Positions 17,709 through 27,447 are shown, counted from the stretch's first letter. The stretch is DNA of 64,000 nt from Oligoflexia bacterium (GCA_014376785.1 JACMQW010000082.1:1-64000), one strand, 5' to 3'. Notes: a model not told the origin generated them from the letters alone. Made by a program: numbers and translations.

Positions 17709-19265
17709 TCAGGATTGATTCTGGGCGACGACTTTTAAATCGCGCTGGAAAATTTCCTCAAACAGCGCCTTCTTTTGCTCCACGCGAAGAAGCTCTAAAT
17801 CTCCGCTGCCGCGTTTTGCGCGGACGCGGATTTCTACTTTAGACGCCGAAACATGCACGCTCTGGATCGAGACTTGCGCACGGTGGTTTCGGTCGAGCGC
17901 ATCTGCCACTCGGAGGAGGGCGAGCAATTTTAAAAATGCCGCTTTTCTCTCTTTTTCTTTTTGGTTTTTGGTTGAGCTTTTACCCGCGTTCTTCGTGAAA
18001 ACGCCATCGATGATCGGCTTTCCGACTCGGTGGTAGAGGCAGAGGTGGGCGATGAATTCTGATTCCCACTTTTCGAGGGGGGCGAAGTCCGCGTATTTCG
18101 CGAAATAATAGGAATGGGCATCGTGATCAGTCGGAGTGACCACTTCCCCCACGTCATGGAAGTAGGCGGCCGCAATGAGGTAAGGTTTCCATGCCTCGGG
18201 TAATCGATGAACACTTTTCAGACGATCAAAGAGGAGACCTGCGAAGTGGACCACGGTGTCCGTGTGGAGCATCTCGGGATGCACTTTTGCGACTTGAACT
18301 CTCGCCGCAGTGAGATGCTGAGCGAGGGGAGACCGGACGTGTGATTGGATCGCTTCTTTTTGTTCGACCAGGACGCCGTCGCGAAGCGAGTACTCGGTGG
18401 TGAGGATTTTTTTAGCACCCGTTGCGTTCATGCACTCTTCGAGGAGAATGCCCCCGGCTAGGATCATGTCGACGCGTTTCGACTCCATTCCCGGAAGTCC
18501 GAGCAAGTCCGTCGTCGTCATAGACTGCATTTCGCGAACGAGTTTTTTCAAATCTTCTCGAGCGATTGTTTTTGAAGGTTTGCCCTTCTTAATGAGTTTC
18601 GCAAGCGCCCTCGCGGTGCCTGAGGAAGCCAGCAGGGTTGTCACTTTCGGCCAACGGTCGGCCAGGATTTTCGTGAAAAGAGCACTGCGGATGTAGCTCC
18701 GGAGGTGGGCTACCGGATCCTCGTCGGTTTTCAGAAGGGGTTTCGGGGGGGAAGACCTGAGAAAGACTTGTTGAAGCCTTGCAGTGCCCAAAGAGAAACT
18801 ATGGGCGTGGAGAATCGTTTGGCCGCGACAGAGTGAAATCTCGGTGCTGCCGCCGCCAATGTCGATCAAACCGAAGCGTTCTTTGGGGAGCTTCTCGTTC
18901 CGAAGAATTCCGAGAGCGATCAATTTCGCTTCTTCAGTTCCGGAAATGACCCTTACTTCGATCCCCGTTTTCAGGCTAATCGACTTCAGTAGTCGATTCC
19001 CATCGGAAGCCTCGCGCAGTGCAGCAGTGCCAAAGGCAATAACGCGATCGACTCGGAAGTCTTCTGCGGTTTTCTTGAAGCTCACGAAAGCGTGCAGTGT
19101 TCTGCGGACGGCTTCCGAGTTCAGCTTGCCTTCCGTGAATACACCCTGGCCTAGCCTGACCATCAGCTTTTCGCGATGGAGGAGTTTAGACTGCTTCTGT
19201 GTACCGACCTGATGAACGTCGAATCGGACCGAGTTCGTTCCGAGATCGATGATGGCGATCCGCAT
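17709..19265 (-). CDS. ppx: Ppx/GppA phosphatase with C-terminal HD domain
   Basis: 518 residues. It has the ASKHA ATPase-fold motifs IDLGTNSVRFDV (phosphate 1), FGTAALREA, GTEEAKLIALG and IDIGGGSTEI (phosphate 2) in the first 300 residues. A C-terminal helical HD domain carries YFHDVGEVV and HDAHSYYF. Such proteins hydrolyse inorganic polyphosphate and/or pppGpp; motifs do not separate Ppx from GppA. The ATG is preceded by a perfect hairpin rather than a good Shine-Dalgarno. It lies downstream of a small basic ORF and converges on grxD. Confidence 0.88.
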   Translation of the reverse strand: MRIAIIDLGTNSVRFDVHQVGTQKQSKLLHREKLMVRLGQGVFTEGKLNSEAVRRTLHAFVSFKKTAEDFRVDRVIAFGTAALREASDGNRLLKSISLKTGIEVRVISGTEEAKLIALGILRNEKLPKERFGLIDIGGGSTEISLCRGQTILHAHSFSLGTARLQQVFLRSSPPKPLLKTDEDPVAHLRSYIRSALFTKILADRWPKVTTLLASSGTARALAKLIKKGKPSKTIAREDLKKLVREMQSMTTTDLLGLPGMESKRVDMILAGGILLEECMNATGAKKILTTEYSLRDGVLVEQKEAIQSHVRSPLAQHLTAARVQVAKVHPEMLHTDTVVHFAGLLFDRLKSVHRLPEAWKPYLIAAAYFHDVGEVVTPTDHDAHSYYFAKYADFAPLEKWESEFIAHLCLYHRVGKPIIDGVFTKNAGKSSTKNQKEKERKAAFLKLLALLRVADALDRNHRAQVSIQSVHVSASKVEIRVRAKRGSGDLELLRVEQKKALFEEIFQRDLKVVAQNQS

Positions 19266-19270
19266 GGATT

Positions 19271-19286
19271 ATGCGCGAAAGCGCAT
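19271..19286. other. Perfect hairpin in front of the ppx start
   Basis: ATGCGC-GAAA-GCGCAT is a 6-bp stem with a tetraloop. On the coding strand the loop is TTTC. It ends 5 nt before the ppx ATG and contains the stop of the small upstream ORF, so it would cover the ribosome-binding region. The role is unknown. Confidence 0.4.
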
Positions 19287-19435
19287 TAGTTCATTGGGTT
19301 TGCTTTTTTCTTCAGCGCTTTTAAGCTGCGTCCAGTGGCGATCTTGTGATCCCAGCGCTGCTTGTCGGATTCGGAGTAGGCGCGATCGGAATCGCGGCGT
19401 GCTTTTCTGTGTTTCGTCGAAAGTCTTTTTCCCAT
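19286..19435 (-). CDS. Small basic protein, hypothetical
   Basis: 49 codons beginning MGKRLSTKHRKARRDSDR and ending KALKKKANPMN, very rich in Lys and Arg with no hydrophobic stretch, resembling small nucleic-acid-binding proteins. It ends 20 nt before ppx on the same strand. There is no good Shine-Dalgarno and the frame is open further upstream, so the start and even the reality of the gene are uncertain. Confidence 0.35.
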   Translation of the reverse strand: MGKRLSTKHRKARRDSDRAYSESDKQRWDHKIATGRSLKALKKKANPMN

Positions 19436-19583
19436 AGGTGAGGGTGTACAGAACCCCGAGGCTCGGTTCAACTCTCTTTTTCGCCAATCTTGTGACGCTA
19501 GTGTCCAACTTTTTCGCCCATTTATCTAAAAACCAAAACTGCCTCTTGTTCCCCCGTCGCCCGCCGCCCAAACTAGAACTTGC

Positions 19584-21377
19584 ATGCAGAAGCCCCCTAA
19601 AAATTGTCGAAAATTTCATTGGTCACGAGTCTCCCGATCGATTGCCCTCGTCGGTCTCCTGATTACTCGAGCTCCTACATTAGCGGATGACTCCGCCCCG
19701 ATGGCGGGATCGCCTCCCCAAGTGACCCTTCGCGAAGCGATCGAAGGGAATATGCTGGGCATTCAGCGAGAGCCTGAAGAAATGCGCGTCCGCACCCGAA
19801 ATTCAGCCCGGAAATACGTTTCCTGGAAAAGGGGAGTGCTCACCACCGTTGAATTCGATGCGTGGAAGAAAGAATGCGAGTCCAAACCTGAAAGCGATGA
19901 TTTTTGTCCGCTTCTTCTGGGCAAGGACCCGAATGATTTCGTCGAATCCGAGGACGAAGTAAAGGAAGAGCCCGGCACCGAAGTTCCTCTGACAACAACC
20001 GCGAAGGAGATGGTCGCGGCTTGGAAGTCAGCCAATTTCTCCGCGCTTAAAAAGGCAACTCCGAGCATCGTTTATCGATCTCTTCGGGGATTTAAAGAAT
20101 GGGAGCCCCTCGATTCGGTCGCAAAAAAACTCATCAGTGAAAGCAAGAGCTCGAACTGCGAAAATCCGGCCATGGCCACGGCGCTTGCCCAAAAAGCGGA
20201 AATGTTTCTTCCGGAGAAAAAATACCGTGAAATCGCCTTCAAACTCTACGAACGCGTCGTCGAATGTTCCACCACGGAGCATTCCTCCCGGGCTCGCTTC
20301 CGATACTCGCTTCTGAAAATCGAAGACGGCGATTGCAAAACAGCCGATCCATTACTAGAGAAGCTTTATCAGGAGAATAACCTCGAATACATCGGTCGTT
20401 CGCTTTATTGGCGTGCACGCTGCGCGGAAATGCGAGGAGACCGATTGCGGGCTGCCCTCTACAAGCAACGGCTCTTGAAAGAGAGCCCTCTCAGTTACCA
20501 TTCGATTATTTTGAACCGAGTCGAAGTTGCGAAACTTTCTCGGATGGTCGGAACGCTCGAGCCCACCATTATTTTTAGGTCCCACCTGCAACCGAAATTG
20601 AATCAGTGGGTTCGCGCGATCGAAGGCCTCGTTGCGGTAAATGCCGACGAAATCGCTCGTCGGGTCATTTTTAAAACAGTGGAAGTGCTTCAGAAGACCG
20701 AGCCTGAGCTACGCTTATACGTCGGTTCTCTTTCTTACCGGGTGGGTGATCCGATCTCCCAGTTCCGGCTGCTAACGACGGTTTTTCGGGATGAGCCTCG
20801 GTTTATTTCCCAGACTACTTTGAAGCTTTTCTATCCGATGAAAAATTTCCCAATCATTCGAAAGTACGCGACCGACACCGATCCGTATTTTGTTGCGGCG
20901 TTGATTCGTCAGGAGTCAGGTTTTAATCCGTGGGCCCGCTCGCGCGTCGGCGCGATGGGACTGATGCAACTGATGCCGGGAACTGCTCGTCAAATGGAAC
21001 GCGGAGTTTCGAAGAGGTCCCTGCTTCTTCCAGAACCGAACATTCGCCTAGGCACTCGCTACATTGCGAAATTGGTGAACCGTTATAATCGCGATGCGGA
21101 GCTTGCCCTCGCAGCTTACAATGCGGGCGCAGACCGGGTGGATGATTGGATTGCTCGGTATCCAACCACAGACCGGATGCTGTTTTTAGACCTCATTCCC
21201 TATAAGGAAACTCGCGATTACGTTGCACTGATCGGGCGGAACTATTATTGGTACCATACGCTCTACGGTGATTCCCCGGCGACGCCCATGCACACGGGAG
21301 CTAAAGGGTTAGGACGTTCGCTTGCGTCGGGCGATGAATTGGCGCGCAAACCTCTGTTTTTCACGCTTTACCGTTAA
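19584..21377 (+). CDS. slt: Soluble lytic murein transglycosylase (Slt-type)
   Basis: 597 residues. The signal sequence has hydrophobic IALVGLLI and a probable cleavage after TLA near residue 34, so it is periplasmic. A helical superhelix-like region (about 150-420) precedes the C-terminal lysozyme-like domain. The catalytic Glu is E444 in LIRQESGFNPWARS, followed by GAMGLMQLMPGTA and LALAAYNAGADRV. The enzyme cleaves the MurNAc-GlcNAc bond of peptidoglycan with 1,6-anhydro product. The acidic 100-140 segment is probably a linker. Confidence 0.92.
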   Translation: MQKPPKNCRKFHWSRVSRSIALVGLLITRAPTLADDSAPMAGSPPQVTLREAIEGNMLGIQREPEEMRVRTRNSARKYVSWKRGVLTTVEFDAWKKECESKPESDDFCPLLLGKDPNDFVESEDEVKEEPGTEVPLTTTAKEMVAAWKSANFSALKKATPSIVYRSLRGFKEWEPLDSVAKKLISESKSSNCENPAMATALAQKAEMFLPEKKYREIAFKLYERVVECSTTEHSSRARFRYSLLKIEDGDCKTADPLLEKLYQENNLEYIGRSLYWRARCAEMRGDRLRAALYKQRLLKESPLSYHSIILNRVEVAKLSRMVGTLEPTIIFRSHLQPKLNQWVRAIEGLVAVNADEIARRVIFKTVEVLQKTEPELRLYVGSLSYRVGDPISQFRLLTTVFRDEPRFISQTTLKLFYPMKNFPIIRKYATDTDPYFVAALIRQESGFNPWARSRVGAMGLMQLMPGTARQMERGVSKRSLLLPEPNIRLGTRYIAKLVNRYNRDAELALAAYNAGADRVDDWIARYPTTDRMLFLDLIPYKETRDYVALIGRNYYWYHTLYGDSPATPMHTGAKGLGRSLASGDELARKPLFFTLYR

Positions 21378-21445
21378 TAAGAATTTCTGAAGATTTTGTT
21401 GAAGAGACTCAGAACGTAGTCCCACCGCTGACTTAGGAGATTTTC

Positions 21446-23221
21446 ATGTCGTCGACCGTTCTTCATCGACTTTCGGATTGGGCGAAAGCCACGCCCACTG
21501 CACCCGCTCAGCGGTATAAAAAAGATCAACAGTGGAAGACGCTCACCGCCCGCGATTATTGCGACCGCGTGTTCCACCTCGCTCTTTATCTAGAATCGTG
21601 TGGAGTGAAGCCGGGAGATATCGGCGCCATCCTTTCCTACAATTGTAAGGAATGGGTTCACATGGAACTTGCGACGCTGCTCATCCGCGGCCAGAGCGCA
21701 GGGCTTTATCCAAATTCGACGAATAAGGACATTCTCTACATTCTGAATCACACCGAGGCCTCTTTCTTAGCGGTTCAAAATAAAACATACTTCGACAAGA
21801 TCGCATCCGAGGGGAAAGGTCTCCCGGCTAACATCCGTTTCATCATCGTTTTTGATGGAGACACGAGCTTCAGTCCGAAAGCGATTTCCTATCGCAAGGC
21901 GATCGAAGAGGGCGCGAAGCTGGCCCAAGGGCGAAAGATAGAAGACTACCTGGCGAAGCTCGATCCTTTCGCGGGCGCTTTTCTCATCTACACCTCCGGC
22001 ACGACGGGGAATCCAAAGGGTGCGATTCTTTCCCACGATAATCTCACATTCACCTGCGATCAGATTGCGAAACGCTGGAAGCTTCCCTTTGGCGGAAGTT
22101 CGCTTTTTTCTTTTCTTCCGCTCTGCCACATCGCGGAGAAACTCCATTCGATTAGCGTGGGCATCGGTCAGCGTTACTTGGTGAATTACTGTTCGAAGTT
22201 CGAGAACGTGATGGTCGAATTGGCGGAAGCGGAACCGAACCTGCTCCTTTGTGTCCCGCGTGTTTGGGAGAAGATGGTCGAAGGTGTGGTTTCGAAAGTA
22301 GACAAAGGGAAAGGCGCAAAGAAGCAACTCGCTCTTTGGGCGCTGGGACTCGGAAAGAAAGTGAACAATGCGCGGCTGAATCACTTGCCGGTGAGCGTGG
22401 TCGAAAATCTCACCTATCCACTCGCAAAAAAGCTCGTCTTAGCGAAAGTTCGAAAAGCTCTCGGTTTAGGGAAGGCCCATCTGATTGCTTCCGGTGCCGC
22501 GCCTCTGCCGGCTCACGTATCGAAGTGGTTCCGCGGAATCGGGCTCGAGATATTCGAGTGTTATGGCCTAACGGAAACCACCGGAATGGTTTCGATTACC
22601 CTTCCTGGGGTTGACTGTGCGGGAACGGTCGGAAAGCCGCTTGAAGGTACGGAATTCAAGCTCGGCGAGGACGGGGAAATCATGACCAAAGGGCGGCATG
22701 TTTTCTTAGGTTATCGAAACGATGAAAAAAATACGAAAGAAGCGCTCGAAGACGGGTGGCTTCACACGGGTGATCTCGGGGAGTGGACGAGCGCCGGACT
22801 CCTTCGCATCGTCGGCAGGAAGAAAGACATCATGAAGACGTCGGGAGGGAAAATGATCGCTCCCGCTCCGATCGAAGATAAGCTCCGCGAATCGAACGTG
22901 ATTTCGCAGGTTTGTCTCGTCGGAGATAACCGCAAATACGTCTCTGCAATTTTAACGTTATCTGAGTCGGCATTGCTGGATCTCCGGGCAACGCCGGGTG
23001 CGATGGTCGATGGGGTAGTGGTCGATGAGGCCATGCTTGCGCAGGTCCAATCTCAGTTTGATCTCGTGAATAAGGGGCTAGCAAGCTTCGAGCAAGTGAA
23101 GCGTTTCAAAGTCATTGATCGTGAATTTTCGATCGAAGATGGAGAGATGACCCCGACGATGAAGATGAAGCGCAATGTGATTGAGCAACGCTTTCGCCCG
23201 CTGATTGATCAGATGTATTGA
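21446..23221 (+). CDS. Long-chain fatty acid-CoA ligase (AMP-forming)
   Basis: 591 residues of the ANL superfamily; activates fatty acids as acyl-AMP and then acyl-CoA. The P-loop-like motif is IYTSGTTGNPKGA. Further signatures are FLPLCHIAEKL, the A5 motif ECYGLTETTG, GWLHTGDLGEW and GRKKDIMKTSGGKM (hinge and A8). The overall form resembles the FAA/FadD15 branch rather than E. coli FadD. An AGGAG Shine-Dalgarno precedes the ATG. Confidence 0.92.
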   Translation: MSSTVLHRLSDWAKATPTAPAQRYKKDQQWKTLTARDYCDRVFHLALYLESCGVKPGDIGAILSYNCKEWVHMELATLLIRGQSAGLYPNSTNKDILYILNHTEASFLAVQNKTYFDKIASEGKGLPANIRFIIVFDGDTSFSPKAISYRKAIEEGAKLAQGRKIEDYLAKLDPFAGAFLIYTSGTTGNPKGAILSHDNLTFTCDQIAKRWKLPFGGSSLFSFLPLCHIAEKLHSISVGIGQRYLVNYCSKFENVMVELAEAEPNLLLCVPRVWEKMVEGVVSKVDKGKGAKKQLALWALGLGKKVNNARLNHLPVSVVENLTYPLAKKLVLAKVRKALGLGKAHLIASGAAPLPAHVSKWFRGIGLEIFECYGLTETTGMVSITLPGVDCAGTVGKPLEGTEFKLGEDGEIMTKGRHVFLGYRNDEKNTKEALEDGWLHTGDLGEWTSAGLLRIVGRKKDIMKTSGGKMIAPAPIEDKLRESNVISQVCLVGDNRKYVSAILTLSESALLDLRATPGAMVDGVVVDEAMLAQVQSQFDLVNKGLASFEQVKRFKVIDREFSIEDGEMTPTMKMKRNVIEQRFRPLIDQMY

Positions 23222-23292
23222 TCGATTGCACCGATTCATCGATCTGATCGATTTCATTGAATCACCCGTAAGATCGGATTCGCCTCGGGGGC

Positions 23293-23829
23293 TCATCCCA
23301 CGGGGGTGAGATCGTGTCTTTTTACTTCGCCATGCTCATACCAAGTCGCGCCTGTAAATGCTTTGCCGGCGAGAATGTACGGGATAAACGTACGGTCGCC
23401 GGCCCAGAGGTTTAGCACTAAGATCTCAGTGGTTTTTACCCAGTGCAGAGAACCCTCGGCGTTTTTTTCGGGTACGCTCAGAGCAGCCGACTCGTCGACG
23501 CGCGCGCGGTAGAGCATGCACGACCAGTCTTCAGATTTGCGTGGCTTGAAGTTCGGGAACTGCAGAAATCCCGCGAATTTGAAAACTTCAGGAGCGAGTC
23601 GAAGGGTGGACTCTTCTTCCAATTCTCGAACCGCCGCTTCAAGGTAAGATTCGTCTGCTTCGCATTTACCACCCAAGCCGTTCCACTTGCCCGCATGGAA
23701 ATCTCCCGGGCGATCCGCCGAGTCCCGATGAATCATTAATACGCGTTCGATCCCGTCGGAAAAATGACAAAAAACATAGATCAATACGGCCGGGATATTT
23801 TTTCTGAGACCGGTTTCAAATGCGCTCAT
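23293..23829 (-). CDS. NUDIX hydrolase (MutT-like)
   Basis: 178 residues. The Nudix box runs from GGKCEADESYLEAAV to RELEEES, matching GX5EX7REUXEEX, preceded by KWNGLGG as in 8-oxo-dGTP/NTP pyrophosphatases. The substrate cannot be fixed by reading; nucleotide sanitation is the usual role of this branch. Divergent from the secreted protein at 23874 (44 nt) and convergent with the acyl-CoA ligase. Confidence 0.87.
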   Translation of the reverse strand: MSAFETGLRKNIPAVLIYVFCHFSDGIERVLMIHRDSADRPGDFHAGKWNGLGGKCEADESYLEAAVRELEEESTLRLAPEVFKFAGFLQFPNFKPRKSEDWSCMLYRARVDESAALSVPEKNAEGSLHWVKTTEILVLNLWAGDRTFIPYILAGKAFTGATWYEHGEVKRHDLTPVG

Positions 23830-23873
23830 CTTCCTTGCTGTACCACGGTCGGGTTCGACGTTAAAATAGAGGG

Positions 23874-24635
23874 ATGCTCAGGCTCACTCATTCGTCCCTC
23901 TTTTTTGCTTTTATGTTCTCGCTTTACTCGGTGAGTGCGAGCGCTGCGGATGCTCCTCAGGCGATCGGAACTCAGGAGGGTCGCTACTCTTGCCCTGAGA
24001 CATTCGGTTCGCCGGCTCGCATGAGTCTATTACAGGCAAAAACTCGCTCGAAATGCCTTCTGGAGCTGCAACTTGGAGAGGTGACCGAGAAACTCGTCTC
24101 TGCCCATATAGACCGACAAAATATGATTTCAGTCTGGGGCGTCCCGAAGCGCATGAAGTTGCTCCCTAGCGATGCGAAACGAGTCTACCGACATTACTCT
24201 GCGAAAGCCCTTCCAGAGATTTTACACGAGAAGGTTCTTAAAAGTGGAGTCCGTCCGTACATCGATCCCACTCCGCATGAGCGGAGAGAATATCTAGACC
24301 TAACGGGAGTGATGTTCACCACGCCGGAGTTTCCGCCCGAGGAACTTTGGATGGGAGTGAGCGCGAAAACCGATTGGGTGGAGTTTACGTTGACTTCCGA
24401 CATCCCGGTTTGGGAATGCTCAAAAGGGAATTTACTCATTCCCGCCCAAGAAGATTTTCCGGATTGGATGAGAACAGCGTATTCATCCTTCGTAATGACG
24501 GGGAAGCTTCCGATTGGCTATTCCGCGGATAAATTCCTTCAACTAAAGCAATCGGGTGGAATGCATGAACGCGCAGGCTTCCCGATCCAAATTCTCCGTC
24601 ATCAGAAAGACGGAGTGATTCAACGCGAACTTTAG
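23874..24635 (+). CDS. Secreted protein of unknown function
   Basis: 253 residues with a signal peptide (hydrophobic FFAFMFSLYSVSASA, likely cleavage before ADAP). The mature part has four Cys spread along it (RYSCPE, SKCLLE and WECSKG are clear), several Trp, and a DPTPHERREYLDLTGV segment. I recognise no family. It overlaps the convergent gene by 4 nt at the 3' end. Confidence 0.6.
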   Translation: MLRLTHSSLFFAFMFSLYSVSASAADAPQAIGTQEGRYSCPETFGSPARMSLLQAKTRSKCLLELQLGEVTEKLVSAHIDRQNMISVWGVPKRMKLLPSDAKRVYRHYSAKALPEILHEKVLKSGVRPYIDPTPHERREYLDLTGVMFTTPEFPPEELWMGVSAKTDWVEFTLTSDIPVWECSKGNLLIPAQEDFPDWMRTAYSSFVMTGKLPIGYSADKFLQLKQSGGMHERAGFPIQILRHQKDGVIQREL

Positions 24636-25183
24636 AACCCGGAGAGTGTTTGGCGGAAATCTTGAATTTCTTTTAAGAGCCGAGATCGCACTTTCGGAGT
24701 GCAGGTGATCTGGTTCATCGTTAAGCCAAGTGTGATTCCGTGGATCGCGGTCGCGTATGCGCGACTCTTCCCATGCACATCGCGTTTACTGAGCAATGCC
24801 ATGATGGGGCGGTATGTATCCTTATCGGGATCTAAGCCGCAGCTCTTTGCGGCTCCGGATGCGAAACCCACAGCGGCCATGGTTCGTTCCGCTGCCGCGT
24901 CGATGAGCGGTTTTAACTTTTCATCCGCAGACTCAGGCGCAAAATGCTTCAAATCGTCACCGACCATTTCGGTCATGTGATCGCGCGCGGTTTGAGTGAC
25001 TTTTTTCAATACGACGGGGGCACAGCAAAAAGCGTCGTCCCACGGAGTTTTAAAATGAGGCGGAAAAAGAGGCTCTGCAGCCGTTGCTGGTCTCGCAGCG
25101 GTTGCGAAAGCGAAGAGGGCAAAAAAGAGAACCGCCGCGAAACCCACCGACGCGAGCGGGATGGATACTTTAAACAGCATCAT
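24632..25183 (-). CDS. Secreted protein of unknown function, coupled to prfC
   Basis: 183 residues with a signal sequence (hydrophobic to about residue 30, ending ATAARPATAAE). The mature part is helical in character and carries a CC pair (DAFCCAPVV), two more Cys (KSCGLD, ITCTP), and Ala-rich helices such as AAAERTMAAVGFASG. No family recognised. The start overlaps the prfC stop by 4 nt (ATGA), so it is probably translated with prfC although the products act in different compartments. Confidence 0.6.
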   Translation of the reverse strand: MMLFKVSIPLASVGFAAVLFFALFAFATAARPATAAEPLFPPHFKTPWDDAFCCAPVVLKKVTQTARDHMTEMVGDDLKHFAPESADEKLKPLIDAAAERTMAAVGFASGAAKSCGLDPDKDTYRPIMALLSKRDVHGKSRAYATAIHGITLGLTMNQITCTPKVRSRLLKEIQDFRQTLSGF

Positions 25184-26859
25184 TTCTTCTTCCCGGTCCC
25201 ACGAACTTCCGGAGCGGTCGTCACAAATTGTAATGTCTTATGATTTTCTACCGCCCAGCGAAGCGACCAATCCGATTTGAAGAGGATGACGGGTTGTCCG
25301 TCCCGGTCCTCCATGCAACGAGTGTCTTCGCGGCGATCGAATTCTTCAGCTTTCAGATCAGGTCCCACTACCCAGCGAGCATGGATGAAGTTGTGCTTTT
25401 CGATTTTCGTGTCGACGCCGTACTCGCCCAGGAGCCGATGCTGCAACACTTCAAACTGAAGCGCCCCGACTGCACCGAGGACGGGATCTTTATCACCCAT
25501 CCCGCGTTGGCGGTAGATCTGGACAACTCCCTCTTCAGAGAGTTGTTCTAGGCCTTTTTGAAGCTGCTTTCGCTTCATCGGATCTTTAATCACCACTCCT
25601 GCGAAATGCTCCGGACTAAAGCGCGGAACACCTTGGTATTCGAATGCCTTGAAGCCGTTTCCAGTGGAACAGAAAGTGTCTCCGATTCGAAGTTCGCCGG
25701 TCGTGTCGAGCATGCCAACGATGTCGCCGGGCCATGCTTCGTCGATGATCACGCGTTCTTGAGCAAAGAAGTTCAAGGGCTTTGAGAGTTTTACTTTTTT
25801 CTCGAGGCGGGCATGGGTGACTTCCATGTTGCGCTCGAATTTTCCTGAGCAGATGCGCATGAAGGCGACGCGGTCGCGGTGCATCGGGTCCATGTTCGCT
25901 TGAATCTTAAAAATAAATCCAGAGAACTGATCGGACGTCGGAGAGATGGTTTTTTTCCCTTCGTCCCCGGCAACTTCGCGAGCCACCGGTCTCGGTGCGA
26001 GTTCGATAAAGCGCTGAAGAAAGCGCTCCACTCCGAAATTATTCATCGCTGAACCAAAGAAAACCGGAGTGAGCTTTCCTGCGAGGACTTGGGCGTGATC
26101 GAAAGGATCACCCGCGAATTCGAGGAGTTCGATCTCTTCCTTAAATTGGTCGTAGAGAACCTTTGCTTCGTCGAGGTCGTCGCGGGGGCCGCTCAGCGAT
26201 TTTAAAAGTTCAGGATCGGACGCACTGGAAAATTTCTTCGCTTCTAACCGACCGGACTGATTTGCGATTCCACCGGTGTTGAAGACCATGAATTCGTTCG
26301 ACAAGCGGTCGTACACACCGCGGAAGCGGTCTCCCGATCCGATTGGCCAAGCCATCGGACAAGAGCGGATGCCGAGTACTTTTTCAAGTTCATCCAGCAG
26401 ATCGAGGGGTTCGCGAGACGGACGATCAAACTTATTAATGAAGGTGAAGATCGGGAGCCCCCGCATTCGGCAGACTTCGAAAAGTTTTCGCGTTTGGGGT
26501 TCGACGCCTTTGGCCGCATCGATGAGCATGACGGCTGCGTCGGCAGCGGTGAGGGTGCGGTAGGTGTCTTCGGAGAAGTCTTTGTGCCCGGGAGTGTCGA
26601 GCAGGTTAATCTGGTCGCCCCCATAGTCGAACTGGAGGACGGAAGTAGAGATCGAAATCCCTCTTTGCTTTTCAAGCTCCATCCAGTCGGAAGTCGTATT
26701 CTTTTGGTTCTTCTTCGCTTTCACGGCGCCGGCTAAGTGGATGGCTCCGCCGTAAAGCAGCAGTTTCTCGGTGAGCGTCGTTTTACCGGCGTCTGGGTGG
26801 GAAATGATCGCAAACGTCCGGCGGCGATCGACTTCTTTTTCAATATTCGGGATAGACAT
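25180..26859 (-). CDS. prfC: Peptide chain release factor 3
   Basis: 559 residues; a translational GTPase that recycles RF1/RF2 from the ribosome after termination. G1 is ISHPDAGKTTLTEK, G3 DTPGHKDFSEDTYR and G4 NKFDR. The N-terminal QRGISISTSVLQFDY and the RF3-specific CPMAWPIGSG support RF3 over EF-G. The C-terminus ends in a Lys-rich tail. It starts at ATG 26859 and is divergent from the small secreted protein at 27010. Confidence 0.95.
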   Translation of the reverse strand: MSIPNIEKEVDRRRTFAIISHPDAGKTTLTEKLLLYGGAIHLAGAVKAKKNQKNTTSDWMELEKQRGISISTSVLQFDYGGDQINLLDTPGHKDFSEDTYRTLTAADAAVMLIDAAKGVEPQTRKLFEVCRMRGLPIFTFINKFDRPSREPLDLLDELEKVLGIRSCPMAWPIGSGDRFRGVYDRLSNEFMVFNTGGIANQSGRLEAKKFSSASDPELLKSLSGPRDDLDEAKVLYDQFKEEIELLEFAGDPFDHAQVLAGKLTPVFFGSAMNNFGVERFLQRFIELAPRPVAREVAGDEGKKTISPTSDQFSGFIFKIQANMDPMHRDRVAFMRICSGKFERNMEVTHARLEKKVKLSKPLNFFAQERVIIDEAWPGDIVGMLDTTGELRIGDTFCSTGNGFKAFEYQGVPRFSPEHFAGVVIKDPMKRKQLQKGLEQLSEEGVVQIYRQRGMGDKDPVLGAVGALQFEVLQHRLLGEYGVDTKIEKHNFIHARWVVGPDLKAEEFDRREDTRCMEDRDGQPVILFKSDWSLRWAVENHKTLQFVTTAPEVRGTGKKK

Positions 26860-26919
26860 GAGAGTCGCACCTTAACGGAAACGCCCTGGCCCTGCATAGA
26901 AAAAGGCGAGGGAAAGTTA

Positions 26920-26946
26920 TTGACGCATAGCGATCAGAGCGATAAT
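26920..26946 (+). promoter_or_regulatory. Candidate promoter of the small secreted protein gene
   Basis: TTGACG (26920-26925) and GATAAT (26941-26946) are good boxes but only 15 nt apart. They lie in the 150-nt gap between divergent prfC and the gene at 27010. Confidence 0.3.
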
Positions 26947-27009
26947 CAACCGCGGAACCCTGAATCTTCTTCCCCACCAACGTTTTACCGCTACTGCGGC
27001 CGAGGTTTT

Positions 27010-27447
27010 ATGAACACTCTTTTAACTGCTCTCGTTGCTTTCAGTTCCCTATCCGCCGTTGCAAACAGCGGTGGGATCCAGTGTGTCCAGCCTGCGAACG
27101 CCCACTTTGTGAATAACAATGGAGCCACTTTCACTCTGACTCCTTCTACCGCCGGCCATTACAAAGCGAAAATCGTGCAGTCGGCGAACCGCTGGGATTC
27201 TTCGGTTAAATCCGAAATCTCGCTCGAAAACTTAGTTTGCACCTTCTCGACTTCTTCAGCGGTCGTGTTTTCTTGCTCTGAAGATGTGAGAGATGTCGAT
27301 ACCGAGACTTCCACTTTGACTTCCCATAACGCCGTGAACGTCCAAACCGGTGAAAGCGTTTCCATCACCGCGCGCTCGATCACTGCAAAAGGGCAGCTCG
27401 ATACGACCGTCGTCGAATTTGCGCTCAGCGCTTGCCAGTCGAAATAA
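27010..27447 (+). CDS. Small secreted protein of unknown function
   Basis: 145 residues beginning MNTLLTALVAFSSLSAVANSGG, a signal peptide. The mature domain is beta-rich with four Cys (IQCVQP, LVCTFS, FSCSED, SACQSK) likely to form two disulfides, and Ser/Thr-rich. I chose ATG 27010 because it has GAGG just upstream and yields the signal peptide; the frame is open 91 codons further up into prfC antisense without meaning. A strong terminator follows. Confidence 0.65.
   Translation: MNTLLTALVAFSSLSAVANSGGIQCVQPANAHFVNNNGATFTLTPSTAGHYKAKIVQSANRWDSSVKSEISLENLVCTFSTSSAVVFSCSEDVRDVDTETSTLTSHNAVNVQTGESVSITARSITAKGQLDTTVVEFALSACQSK

Noticed and set aside
23222-23292. Cluster of GATCGAT/CGATT sequences between convergent genes, considered as terminator or repeat array
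   Set aside because: No stable stem with T run and only imperfect short copies.
26737-27009. N-terminal extension of the small secreted protein into prfC
   Set aside because: It is antisense to the conserved start of prfC and would bury the signal peptide; ATG 27010 has its own ribosome site.
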